Shown here piece by piece: positions 1-7,534 of a DNA stretch of 9,253 nucleotides. The notes beneath the pieces were generated by a model. It was not told the origin of the DNA, did no database searches, and was given only the letters and a program-made list of their open reading frames with translations. The position numbers were made by a program, and so were the translations under genes. The stretch is from Burkholderiaceae bacterium (GTDB taxonomy: Bacteria; Pseudomonadota; Gammaproteobacteria; Burkholderiales; Burkholderiaceae), in the NCBI GenBank assembly GCA_023253905.1, contig JALREG010000286.1:1-9253 (forward strand), written 5' to 3'. The number at the start of each line of letters is the position of its first letter. Position 1 is the first letter of the stretch.

Positions 1-371
1 ATTGCATGCTCCGTGCGGCCAAAGGTATAGACCGGCTGCTGGATCCGAAGACTACCTGCCGCGCTTACACCCTCGCCCGCGGATGCACCGACGCTCACCG
101 AGGGGAACCGTCCCCAGCGGGCGGTTTCCAGCTGCTGACGCGACACTTCAGCCTCGGCACGAGCGCGCTGCATCTGAGGATGCACCTGCGCCACTCTTGA
201 AAGCGCCGCATTCAGCGCGAGCGGCGGAGCGCGGGTCTCCGCACGAGGTGAGGCAAGCGATAACGCGCCCAGGACGGCAAAGGCGAGTCCGGCTACGAAT
301 ACCCTGCTGTACACCGACACCCGGCGTGCACTGAGTCTGTATGGGAGAACGATCGCGATGCGTGCGTTCAT
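1..371 (-). CDS. TolC-family outer membrane efflux protein, N-terminal part (cut by window edge)
   Basis: This reading frame is open from an ATG at 371-369 to the left edge of the window, giving 123 codons plus two bases; the C-terminal part lies outside. It reads as the start of a TolC-like outer-membrane channel, the exit duct for tripartite efflux pumps or type I secretion. A basic N-terminus and a hydrophobic stretch (about residues 23-40, VFVAGLAFAVLGALSLA) form a Sec signal peptide. The mature protein opens with a TolC-type helix: ALNAALSRVAQVHPQMQRAR at 52-71, then Gln/Glu/Arg-rich sequence to about 86. A beta-strand-like segment follows, ending in LRIQQPVYTFGR (108-119), which matches the 'L-x-x-QP-(hydrophobic)-x-x-GR' pattern of the family. 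The start is uncertain: no clear ribosome binding site precedes the ATG, and GTG codons at 320-318 and 314-312 would give a shorter, more typical signal peptide. It is transcribed away from recQ. Its partners (membrane-fusion protein, pump) are not in view. Confidence 0.78.
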   Translation of the reverse strand, partial: MNARIAIVLPYRLSARRVSVYSRVFVAGLAFAVLGALSLASPRAETRAPPLALNAALSRVAQVHPQMQRARAEAEVSRQQLETARWGRFPSVSVGASAGEGVSAAGSLRIQQPVYTFGRTEHA

Positions 372-550
372 AGGGGGAACCAAGCGTCTGGAGGCCGGTC
401 CGGCCGCTCGAGTCAGTCGGATTCGGGGTCGAAATCAAGTCTCGAACCTCCCAAAATCTTCGCACGGAATCGGGCTCCCCGGATTTCTGACTAATCCTTT
501 CGAAACCGGACGCAGCGACAATCGACCGGTTTATCGATATCTTTCGCGCC
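372..550. promoter_or_regulatory. Divergent intergenic region between the TolC-like gene and recQ
   Basis: These 179 bases separate two genes facing away from each other, so promoters for both must lie here or inside the gene starts. It is visibly more AT-rich than the flanking genes around 430-545. No convincing consensus -35/-10 pair was found on either strand. The best -10-like string for recQ is TATCGATAT at 532-540, but the bases about 17 upstream (GACGCA, 509-514) do not resemble TTGACA. A perfect 13-base palindrome lies at 393-405. The region is annotated from gene arrangement, not from recognised promoter motifs. Confidence 0.5.
393..405. repeat. Perfect 13-base inverted repeat GGCCGGTCCGGCC
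   Basis: Two 6-base arms (GGCCGG and CCGGCC) surround a single T. The element lies 21 bases upstream of the ATG of the minus-strand TolC-like gene. It could be an operator half-site pair, or a hairpin in the 5' leader of that gene; a one-base loop would force the inner pairs open in RNA. There is no T-run on either side, so it is not a rho-independent terminator. GC-rich genomes make short palindromes of this kind by chance, so function is unproven. Confidence 0.4.
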
Positions 551-2428
551 GTGTCTGCTCCACCTCTCAACATTGACGTCCGGGCCCTCGAGCGGCTTCG
601 CCAGACCTTCGGCCACCCTGCGTTTCGCGGCAGTCAGGCCGAGATCGTACGGCATGTGACCGAGGGCGGCGATGCCCTGGTGCTAATGCCCACTGGGGGT
701 GGCAAATCGCTTTGCTATCAGTTGCCGGCGCTCCTGCGCGACGGGCTCACCATCGTGGTGTCGCCCCTGATCGCGCTGATGCAGGATCAGGTCGCTGCGC
801 TTCAGCAAATCGGCGTACGAGCCGGGGCGCTCCATTCCGGCCTGGGCGGACGCGAGGCATCGCAGACCCGCCGCGCAGCCCTGGGCGGCGCGCTGGATCT
901 CCTTTATGTGGCGCCCGAGCGGCTGCTGTCGGACGGGTTTCTCGACATGATGGCGGGGGCGCGTATCGCGTTGTTTGCGATTGACGAGGCGCATTGCGTC
1001 GCCCAGTGGGGGCACGATTTCCGGCCAGAGTATCTGCAACTCTCGGTGCTTGCCGAGCGTTTTCCCGAGGTACCCCGGATCGCGCTCACCGCCACCGCCG
1101 ACCCGCAGACGCGGGCCGAGATCATCGAGCGACTGGGCCTTGACCGGGCGCGAGTGTTCGTATCGAGCTTCGATCGCCCCAACATCCGCTACATGATCGA
1201 GGATCGGGACGATGGCCGCGCGCAGTTGCTTGACTTCATTCGTGGCTCTCACGAGGGCGAGAGCGGCATCGTGTACTGCCTGTCACGGCGAAAGGTCGAG
1301 GAAACCGCCGAATGGCTGGCCGAACGAGGATTGCTCGCGCTCCCCTACCACGCGGGGCTTGACGCCTCCACTCGCGCGCGCCATCAGCAACGGTTTCAGG
1401 AGGAGGATGGGGTCATCATCGTGGCAACGATTGCCTTCGGCATGGGGATCGACAAGCCCGATGTCCGGTTTGTGGCGCACCTTGACCTGCCCAAGAGCGT
1501 GGAAGGCTATTACCAGGAAACCGGGCGTGCTGGCCGTGATGGCGGCCCCGCCGATGCCTGGATGGTGTACGGCATGGCCGATGTGGTGCAGCAACGCCGG
1601 CTGATCGACGAGTCCGAAGCCGACGAGGCCTGGAAGCGCATCGCTGCAGCCAAGCTCAATGCGCTGCTCGGCATCGCCGAAACCGCGGGTTGCCGCCGTG
1701 TGCCCCTGCTCGCCTATTTCGGAGAAGCCTCCGCACCCTGCGGGCACTGCGATAACTGCCTGACCCCACCCCAGACCTGGGACGCCACCGAGGCGGCAAG
1801 AATGGCTTTGTCGGCCGTCTATCGGACCGGACAACGATTCGGCGTCATACACCTCATCGAGGTGCTGCGTGGCCGAACCGGTGAACGGATGAGTCGCTGG
1901 CGCCACGATCAGCTTTCCGTATTCGGGATTGGCGCGCTTCACGACGAAGCCACCTGGCGGGCGGTATTCCGTCAACTGGTCGCGCTCGGTCTGGTGGAGG
2001 TCGATCACGAGGCCCACGGTGCGCTGAAACTCACCGAGATGGCGCGGCCGGTGCTCCGCGGCGAACAAACCCTTTTACTCAGGCGGCCCCGCGTGACAGC
2101 GCGCACCACCTCTCGCCGGAAGGCTGCGCGCGGTGCGAAGCCGGGCAACAAGGGCGGCGAGCCGGTCGGGCGCGCATCCACCGCCTCGGGCACCCCAGAC
2201 ACCCGGCTCCTCAACCTGCTCAAGGCCTGGCGCCTTGAACAGTCACGTACCCAGCGTGTACCGCCCTACATCGTGCTGAATGACGCCACGCTACAGGCGC
2301 TTGCGATTGAACAACCGGAGTCACTTGCCGCACTCGCCCAGGTCCATGGCATTGGGGAGCGCCGGCTGGAAACCTATGGCGAGGCACTGCTGCGACTGAT
2401 CGCCGAATTCCAGAGCGACAATCGGTAG
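551..2428 (+). CDS. recQ: ATP-dependent DNA helicase RecQ
   Basis: A 625-residue RecQ, close to the roughly 610 residues usual for bacterial RecQ, and complete in all domains. It is a 3'-to-5' DNA-unwinding ATPase acting in the cytoplasm in recombinational repair and stalled-fork processing. The helicase core has the RecQ motif 0 (FRGSQ, 25-29), Walker A PTGGGKS (47-53), the DEAH box (145-148) followed by the aromatic-rich loop [10 protein letters not shown] (152-161), TATAD motif III (180-184) and motif [12 protein letters not shown] (322-331). Zinc ligands are Cys381, Cys397, Cys400 and Cys403. The RQC winged helix covers about 410-505. A basic, Gly/Ala/Arg/Lys-rich linker (about 511-548) leads to an HRDC domain (about 549-620). 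GTG at 551 is the only plausible start: the in-frame stop at 488-490 leaves no upstream ATG or GTG, and the motif-0 spacing fits. No Shine-Dalgarno sequence precedes it. The next gene starts 13 bases after its stop. Confidence 0.97.
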   Translation: MSAPPLNIDVRALERLRQTFGHPAFRGSQAEIVRHVTEGGDALVLMPTGGGKSLCYQLPALLRDGLTIVVSPLIALMQDQVAALQQIGVRAGALHSGLGGREASQTRRAALGGALDLLYVAPERLLSDGFLDMMAGARIALFAIDEAHCVAQWGHDFRPEYLQLSVLAERFPEVPRIALTATADPQTRAEIIERLGLDRARVFVSSFDRPNIRYMIEDRDDGRAQLLDFIRGSHEGESGIVYCLSRRKVEETAEWLAERGLLALPYHAGLDASTRARHQQRFQEEDGVIIVATIAFGMGIDKPDVRFVAHLDLPKSVEGYYQETGRAGRDGGPADAWMVYGMADVVQQRRLIDESEADEAWKRIAAAKLNALLGIAETAGCRRVPLLAYFGEASAPCGHCDNCLTPPQTWDATEAARMALSAVYRTGQRFGVIHLIEVLRGRTGERMSRWRHDQLSVFGIGALHDEATWRAVFRQLVALGLVEVDHEAHGALKLTEMARPVLRGEQTLLLRRPRVTARTTSRRKAARGAKPGNKGGEPVGRASTASGTPDTRLLNLLKAWRLEQSRTQRVPPYIVLNDATLQALAIEQPESLAALAQVHGIGERRLETYGEALLRLIAEFQSDNR

Positions 2429-2441
2429 ACTGCTGCCTTCC

Positions 2442-4358
2442 ATGAAGACACCGCCCTCCCCAGAGAGCCTCAGACAGCAAACCGCGCCGGGACTTTTGCT
2501 TGAACGCGCCCGGAGCGACGGCGTGACCATCGCCTGGCGATCCAAGCGTCAGGGCCTTTATCGTGAACGCAGCTGGCGAGAGGCAGCCGAACGGATCGCA
2601 CAGGTCGCGGCAGGCCTCGACCGGCTAGGCCTTGCACGAGGCGAGCGGCTCGCCATCATGGGGGACGTCTGCGAGGAATGGGTGATTGCCGATCAGGCCG
2701 CCCAGGCGCTCGGCGCAGTCGTCTATGGCATCTACCCCACTGCTTCGATGCAGGAGCTCGAGTACCAGATGCGGGACGGTGGCGCCGCGATCTTTGTGGC
2801 CGAGGACCAGGAATATCTCGATAAGGTCCTACCGCTTCTCGACCGATTGCCTGCACTGCGACACGTCGTGATCATCGATGACAGTGCCTTGCTGGGCTTT
2901 GAACATCCCAAACTCGTTCGCTGGAAGCATCTGCACCAGGACGCGCCGGTGGATGCACTGGGCTGGCTCGCCGACCGCGCACGGCAGATCCAGCCCGATG
3001 ACCCGGCCTTCATCGTCTACACCTCAGGCACAACAGGTCACCCCAAAGGGGCCCTGGTCACACACGGCAGGCATCTGGCGGGAGCGGCGAATCTGATCCT
3101 GCATTATCCCGAGCTCGGCAGGCCGCAGCGTACCGTCATCTACCTGCCGCTCTGCCACGTGCTCGGGCGAGATGTGGCCTGGACACTGCCGCTTCTGGGT
3201 GGCGTGGTGCCGCACTTCGGCGAAGACCCGGAAGACCTGGCGACCACGTTCTTCGAGGTCGCCCCCACCGTACTCATCACCGTGCCGCGCTATCTCCAGA
3301 AATTTGCAGCGGGCGTACTGGTGGGCATCCGGAATACCCGCGGTATCAAGGCCTGGGCCTATGAGCTCGCAATGAGCGCGGCACGCGTTCATGCCCGAGC
3401 GCGCTGGCAGGGCGAGCCAGGCCTGCTGGTGGCTGCGGGCGCGGCCGCCGCGCGCGCGCTGGTGCTGCGACGGGTGCTCAACAAGCTCGGCCTGGACAAG
3501 CTCAATCTCGTGTTGTGCGGCGGCGCACCGCTTCCGGCTGACACGGCCGCGCTATGGCAGATCTGGGGTGTGGACGTGCGGGAAATCTACGGCCAGACTG
3601 AAGAGGCCGGGGCCATCATCACCGGCCAGCGCGGTCCGTTTCCGCGCCCGGGCGACGTGGGTGAACTCGCTGCGGGCTGGGAGATGAAACTCGTACCGGT
3701 CGATGAAGGCGCCAGCGAATCGCTCCCCGGATCGGTTGAGCGCGGCGAAATCTGGCTTCGAGGCGATTGTCGCTTCGAGGGCTACTGGGGTCAGCCCGAG
3801 GCGAGTGCAGAGGTGCTGCAAGCCGATGGCTGGCTTCGCACTGGCGACGTGGGCGAACTCAGCAACGGGCGCCTGAAGCTCGTGGACCGTGCGCGCGATT
3901 TCATCGTGACCGCCGGCGGCAAGACGCTCTCGCCCTCAACCATTGAAAACCTGCTTCGCGCGAGCCCCTATGTCGCCGAAGCCATCGTAATCGGTCATGC
4001 GCGCAAATATCTCACCGCACTGATCGAGATTGATTACGACACCGTATCGGATTGGGCTCGCGCGCAAAATATCGCCTATACCGGCTTTGCAAGCCTGGTC
4101 GACCATCCCCAGGTGGGGGCCCTGATCGAGCGCGAAATCGGCCAGGCCAACAGCCAGCTCGCGCGCGTTGAAACCATCAAGGCCTTTCGTATCCTTCCCA
4201 AGATGCTCGACCCTGAAACCGAGGGCGAGCCGGTCACCCCCACACGCAAGGTCAAGCGCAAACAGATGGAGGCCAGGTTTCACGATCTGATTGAATCAAT
4301 GTACGGTGACGGCGAAGCGCGTCTGCTCGCCGAGGCCGCTGCCGGCATGCTGAAATAA
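2442..4358 (+). CDS. Long-chain-type acyl-CoA synthetase (AMP-dependent ligase), substrate unknown
   Basis: A 638-residue adenylate-forming enzyme of the long-chain acyl-CoA synthetase type. It would activate a carboxylic acid with ATP to an acyl-AMP and then transfer it to CoA, in the cytoplasm or at the inner membrane face. The AMP-binding P-loop is YTSGTTGHPKG (193-203). The A5 motif YGQTEE is at 383-388, the A7 motif RTGD at 466-469, and the hinge region DRARDFIVTAGGK at 482-494. Near the C-terminus TPTRKVKRK (599-607) carries the probable catalytic lysine (Lys603). The 'GIYPTAS' segment (96-102), the Ala/Arg-rich insertion at about 295-350 and the overall length fit the large FAA1-like group better than benzoate- or acetate-type ligases. 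No signal peptide or membrane helix is evident. The ATG at 2442 has only a weak upstream ribosome site. The position directly ahead of a Liv-type importer suggests the imported compound is its substrate; chain length or ring type cannot be read from sequence. Confidence 0.92.
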   Translation: MKTPPSPESLRQQTAPGLLLERARSDGVTIAWRSKRQGLYRERSWREAAERIAQVAAGLDRLGLARGERLAIMGDVCEEWVIADQAAQALGAVVYGIYPTASMQELEYQMRDGGAAIFVAEDQEYLDKVLPLLDRLPALRHVVIIDDSALLGFEHPKLVRWKHLHQDAPVDALGWLADRARQIQPDDPAFIVYTSGTTGHPKGALVTHGRHLAGAANLILHYPELGRPQRTVIYLPLCHVLGRDVAWTLPLLGGVVPHFGEDPEDLATTFFEVAPTVLITVPRYLQKFAAGVLVGIRNTRGIKAWAYELAMSAARVHARARWQGEPGLLVAAGAAAARALVLRRVLNKLGLDKLNLVLCGGAPLPADTAALWQIWGVDVREIYGQTEEAGAIITGQRGPFPRPGDVGELAAGWEMKLVPVDEGASESLPGSVERGEIWLRGDCRFEGYWGQPEASAEVLQADGWLRTGDVGELSNGRLKLVDRARDFIVTAGGKTLSPSTIENLLRASPYVAEAIVIGHARKYLTALIEIDYDTVSDWARAQNIAYTGFASLVDHPQVGALIEREIGQANSQLARVETIKAFRILPKMLDPETEGEPVTPTRKVKRKQMEARFHDLIESMYGDGEARLLAEAAAGMLK

Positions 4359-4382
4359 CGTCGTTCGAATTCATCAAACCAG

Positions 4383-4389
4383 AAGGGAG
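4383..4389 (+). promoter_or_regulatory. Ribosome binding site of the substrate-binding protein gene
   Basis: AAGGGAG lies 9 bases before the ATG at 4399. It is the clearest Shine-Dalgarno sequence in the window. A strong site here fits the common need to make the periplasmic binding protein in excess over the membrane subunits. The 40-base gap that holds it (4359-4398) shows no hairpin plus T-run, so there is no visible terminator between ligase and importer. Confidence 0.75.
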
Positions 4390-4398
4390 ACTCATTCC

Positions 4399-5565
4399 AT
4401 GAAGCGTCAGACACTCACGCTTTTATCGGCGGCGGCGATCGCGGCAGCCGCAGCCAGTGCGCAGGCCCAAAATGCCTATGTGGTGGGCGTCACCGCCGCC
4501 ATGACCGGGCCGGCTGCAGGCACCTACGCACCGGTCATGGATGCGCTCAGGGCCTACATCGATCATGTGAACGGCAAGGGCGGGGTCAATGGGCGACCGA
4601 TTCAGCTCATCATCGCCGATGATCAGGGCGAGCCCTCGCGCGCAGCCGCCAACGCTAAAAAACTGCTGAACCAGGATCGCGTTGTGCTGCTGATCAACAG
4701 CAGTTTGTCTTCCACTTATGCGCCGGTGGTGGCCGACAGCAAGCGCGCCGGTGTGCCACTGCTGTTCGCCGGATCAGCCTGTCCCAAGGAAACCTATCCG
4801 CCGGCAGACCCGCTTCAGTTCTGCTCCACCGCTTTCGGGGCCACCTTCGATTCGCGAGCCGCGCTCGACTTCATCAAGGGTCAGGCCAAAGAGCCAGTGC
4901 GCCTGGGGCTGGCCGCGATGGCGATTCCCCTGTCGCGCGGCGAGATTGATTTCGCCGAAGGCCTGTCTAGACAAGTAGGCATGACGCCGGTCGACAAGCA
5001 AATCACCCCTCCCCCCACGCCCGACTACACGCCCTTCGCCACCAAGCTGAAGGACGCCAATCCCAATTGGGTCTGGGCCTGGTCACCCTGGATTTCCCAG
5101 GTTCGCACGTTTGAGGCAATGCGAAGGCTCGGTTGGAACGGCCAGTACGTGGCCTGGGCGCACCTGAACGCGGAGGAGGATCTGGCGCGAATCAAGGATC
5201 CCGGCCTGTTCGTGATCGGCAGCAACGCGTTCTTCAGCGACGACCTGCCCATTCACGCCGAGATCCGTGCGGTCACGCACCGCGCGAACCTCAAACACCC
5301 GGTGAGCTTTCTCGCCGAGGGCTTCGTAGCGGGGCTGGTCATTGAAACCGCCATGAAGGGGGCAGCGCAGCCCACCGCGCAGGCGGTCACCGCCTCGATG
5401 AACAATCTCAAGGTCGACCTCAAGGGTCTGCGCGGTGGTCCGCTTGAATGGACCAAGGACAACCACTTCCGTACCCGTCAGTACTACCGCGTATGGCGGT
5501 GGGATAACTCCGCCGGTGCCGTGCGCCGGGTGCAGGACTGGGTGGCGGTGGACGTCAAGCAGTAA
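4399..5565 (+). CDS. ABC transporter periplasmic substrate-binding protein, branched-chain amino acid (LivK-like) family
   Basis: A 388-residue secreted binding protein of the type 1 periplasmic fold (Peripla_BP_6 / LivJ-LivK family). It captures ligand in the periplasm and delivers it to the LivH/LivM-type channel encoded next. The signal peptide is clear: MKRQ, a hydrophobic Ala/Leu core, and a probable cleavage after AQA (Ala23|Gln24). The mature protein opens with VVGVTAAMTGPAAG (28-41), the first strand and loop of the fold. It continues with the family's NGKGGVNGRPIQLIIADDQG (58-77), the ligand-loop segment with SSLSSTYAPV (101-110), and a PDYTPF motif (208-213) at the strand leading into the second lobe. 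Oddities are four Trp in eight residues at 224-231 and two Cys (128 and 142) that could pair in the periplasm. The strong ribosome site supports this ATG. The family also binds aromatic acids, amides and other compounds, so LivK-like does not mean leucine-binding; the ligase upstream argues for a carboxylate ligand. Confidence 0.93.
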   Translation: MKRQTLTLLSAAAIAAAAASAQAQNAYVVGVTAAMTGPAAGTYAPVMDALRAYIDHVNGKGGVNGRPIQLIIADDQGEPSRAAANAKKLLNQDRVVLLINSSLSSTYAPVVADSKRAGVPLLFAGSACPKETYPPADPLQFCSTAFGATFDSRAALDFIKGQAKEPVRLGLAAMAIPLSRGEIDFAEGLSRQVGMTPVDKQITPPPTPDYTPFATKLKDANPNWVWAWSPWISQVRTFEAMRRLGWNGQYVAWAHLNAEEDLARIKDPGLFVIGSNAFFSDDLPIHAEIRAVTHRANLKHPVSFLAEGFVAGLVIETAMKGAAQPTAQAVTASMNNLKVDLKGLRGGPLEWTKDNHFRTRQYYRVWRWDNSAGAVRRVQDWVAVDVKQ

Positions 5566-5579
5566 GCGGCGCGCACCCG

Positions 5580-6452
5580 ATGCAGACGCTCGTCAACATC
5601 GCGGTCCTCGCATCGATTTATGCGCTGATCGCCTGCGGGTACGTGGTCGTCTACCGGACGAGCCGGGTGCTGTCGCTCGCGCATGGTGAGTTGATGATGC
5701 TGGGCGCATTCGGCCTGTGGGTCACGATCGCGATGTTTGACGGTGTACCGCTGGTGGCAGTGCTCGCTGCCCTGCTGATCGCGGCGATCGTGGGCGTGGT
5801 GGTGTATGCGGCGCTCATGCGGCGCATGACGGGCGAGGCGGTGCTCGCGGCCGTGCTCGCCACCATTGCCCTCGGCATCTTGCTGCGAGGCCTCGCGGTG
5901 CTCATCTGGGGCCCGAGCGAGCGGCACCCGCTTGCGGCGCTGGGCTGGGACAACCCGGTTTTCGAGCTGCCGGCGGGCGCCCGTATTTCAGCCATTGATG
6001 CATCGCTGGTCGGCGCAGCGGTTCTCTGTTATGCCGGGTTATTTGTCTTTCTGCGGTTCTCACCCTGGGGCATTCGCATGCGCGCGGCGGGACAAAGCCC
6101 GCTCCTCGCCGCACAGCGTGGCATCTCGCTTCATGTGATCTATGCGCTTGCCTGGAGTCTGGCCACCCTCACCGGAGGCACCGCCGGGATGCTGCTCGCG
6201 CTCAACACCGCGCTCGACCAGACGATGGTGGTGATCGGGTTAAAGGCGTTTCCGGCTGCGCTCGTCGGTGGGCTGGATAGCCTCGCCGGCGCGATCCTCG
6301 GCGCGCTCATCATCGCCACAGCGGAGGTGATGGTCATTCAGTTTGTCAGCCCGCTGCTCGCCGACGTGGTGCCGTTCATCGTGCTGCTCGCCATGCTGAT
6401 CGTTCGCCCCTGGGGTCTTTTCGGCACCCGCGAAGAGCTCGACCGCGTGTAA
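5580..6452 (+). CDS. livH: ABC transporter permease, LivH type
   Basis: A 290-residue inner-membrane subunit of the branched-chain amino acid (HAAT) importer family, forming half of the substrate channel with the next gene product. About eight hydrophobic segments are visible, the first at residues 5-24. The family signature RTSRVLSLAHGELMMLGAF (26-44) corresponds to LivH's 'SGVINFAHGEFMMLGAY' region. The cytoplasmic coupling loop that meets the ATPase runs from about MRAAGQSPLLAAQRGIS (167-183) into a Gly/Ala-rich helix (to about 205). The C-terminus has the usual RPWGLFG (276-282). Length is normal for LivH. It begins 14 bases after the binding-protein stop, with only a poor ribosome site, which suggests translational coupling. 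Confidence 0.95.
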   Translation: MQTLVNIAVLASIYALIACGYVVVYRTSRVLSLAHGELMMLGAFGLWVTIAMFDGVPLVAVLAALLIAAIVGVVVYAALMRRMTGEAVLAAVLATIALGILLRGLAVLIWGPSERHPLAALGWDNPVFELPAGARISAIDASLVGAAVLCYAGLFVFLRFSPWGIRMRAAGQSPLLAAQRGISLHVIYALAWSLATLTGGTAGMLLALNTALDQTMVVIGLKAFPAALVGGLDSLAGAILGALIIATAEVMVIQFVSPLLADVVPFIVLLAMLIVRPWGLFGTREELDRV

Positions 6453-6459
6453 GCCCCGC

Positions 6460-7524
6460 ATGCCTCAACCTCACGCAAGCGGACACTTCCGCACCGATTA
6501 CGCCAACGACTGGCAACTGTTGCAAACCCGTGGCCAGCGGGCATCCGCGATTGCTGGCGTGGTACTGGCTTGTTTGTTTCCCTTTCTGGCATCGCCCTTT
6601 CAGCTGGATCTCGCCAACCAGGTGCTGATTGCAGTGGTGGGCGCAGTGGCGCTCATGCTGCTCACCGGTTATGCCGGACAGGTCTCGCTCGGACATGCGG
6701 GGTTGATGGCAGCGGGTGCCTTCACCACTGGAATCCTCGCCCGCGAGACCGGTGCGCCCTTCTGGATTGCGCTGCCAGCCTCGGGCGTAGCGGGCGCGCT
6801 GATTGGGTTTGTGTTTGGCCTCCCCAGCCTGCGGCTGCGGGGGCTCTATCTGGCGGTGTCAACACTCGCACTTCATTTCATCGTGATCCATGCGGGCCAG
6901 GAATATGAGACCCGGCGGGGGCTCTCGTCGGGGGTTGTCATCGACCCCCCTTCGCTCTTCGGCGCCGAGCTGATTGACCCTCGGCTCTGGTATGCCGCGC
7001 TCTTTGTATGCGCGGGCGCCACCGTGTTGTTCGCGCTCAATCTGCTTCGGTCCCGTACGGGTCGGGCCTGGCGCGCACTACACGGGCGCGAACCGGTCGC
7101 CGAGGCGCTCGGCATCCCGGTGGCGCGTGCCAAGGTGAGCGCATTCGTCATCGCGTCCACCCTCACCGCCATCTCGGGAAGCCTGTTTGCCTATTACCGC
7201 GGATTTGTATCGAGCGAAGCGTTTTCGCTCTTTCTCACCATCCAGTATGTGGCGATGATCATCATCGGTGGCATGGGGTCAATTCTGGGTGCGGTACTGG
7301 GGGCAACCTTCGTAACGCTGTTCCCATATCTGATCGAGATGGCAATAGCTCAATTGCCAGGTGGCGAATCCATGTCCAGCCTGGTGTTCGCGGTCAACTA
7401 CGCGGCCTTCGGATTGGTCATGATCCTGTTTTTGCTGTTTGAGCCGCAGGGGCTGGTCGGCATCTGGCAGCGGATACGGAACTGGTTTCTGCTCTGGCCA
7501 TTCCGGCAGCGGCCGCTCAAGTGA
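6460..7524 (+). CDS. livM: ABC transporter permease, LivM type
   Basis: A 354-residue inner-membrane subunit, partner of LivH in the importer channel. A hydrophilic N-terminal tail of about 28 residues (with RTDYANDWQLL, 11-21) precedes the first hydrophobic helix at about 29-46. The LivM signature TGYAGQVSLGHAGLMAAGAF is at 69-88. The coupling loop GRAWRALHGREPVAEALGIP (201-220) is followed by the conserved Ala/Ser/Gly helix, and FEPQGLVGIW (327-336) ends the core. A short basic and aromatic tail (WQRIRNWFLLWPFRQRP) follows. ATG at 6460 is the likely start, 7 bases after the livH stop, with no good Shine-Dalgarno sequence. It is recognised with high confidence as a family member; the transported compound is unknown. 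Confidence 0.95.
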   Translation: MPQPHASGHFRTDYANDWQLLQTRGQRASAIAGVVLACLFPFLASPFQLDLANQVLIAVVGAVALMLLTGYAGQVSLGHAGLMAAGAFTTGILARETGAPFWIALPASGVAGALIGFVFGLPSLRLRGLYLAVSTLALHFIVIHAGQEYETRRGLSSGVVIDPPSLFGAELIDPRLWYAALFVCAGATVLFALNLLRSRTGRAWRALHGREPVAEALGIPVARAKVSAFVIASTLTAISGSLFAYYRGFVSSEAFSLFLTIQYVAMIIIGGMGSILGAVLGATFVTLFPYLIEMAIAQLPGGESMSSLVFAVNYAAFGLVMILFLLFEPQGLVGIWQRIRNWFLLWPFRQRPLK

Positions 7525-7527
7525 GGG
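7523..7527 (+). promoter_or_regulatory. Ribosome binding site that sets the livF TTG start
   Basis: GAGGG overlaps the TGA stop codon of livM (7522-7524) and ends 7 bases before the TTG at 7535. It supports TTG as the true start of the downstream ATPase and suggests that ribosomes finishing livM re-initiate there. Confidence 0.6.
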
Positions 7528-7534
7528 CGCTGCC

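Noticed and set aside
2..334. 110-residue plus-strand ORF at the left edge
   Set aside because: Arg/Pro/His-rich antisense shadow of the TolC-like gene, without family motifs.
421..470. tRNA-like string on the minus strand (GGTTCGAG followed by TTCGACCCC), considered as a tRNA or attachment site
   Set aside because: No acceptor, D-arm or anticodon arm can be folded around it, and no duplicate copy or integrase is present.
148..573. 141-residue minus-strand ORF spanning the left intergenic region
   Set aside because: It is out of frame with the TolC-like coding frame on the same strand, has no recognisable motif and crosses the recQ start.
1283..2068. 261-residue minus-strand ORF opposite recQ
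   Set aside because: A long antisense frame is expected in GC-rich coding DNA; recQ here contains invariant helicase and zinc motifs in the sense frame.
4359..4398. Possible terminator or promoter between ligase and binding protein
   Set aside because: No stem-loop with a T-run and no -35/-10 pair; only the ribosome site is convincing.
5484..5927. 147-residue minus-strand ORF opposite the livH start
   Set aside because: His/Arg/Gln-rich shadow of a hydrophobic membrane protein, with no plausible start context.
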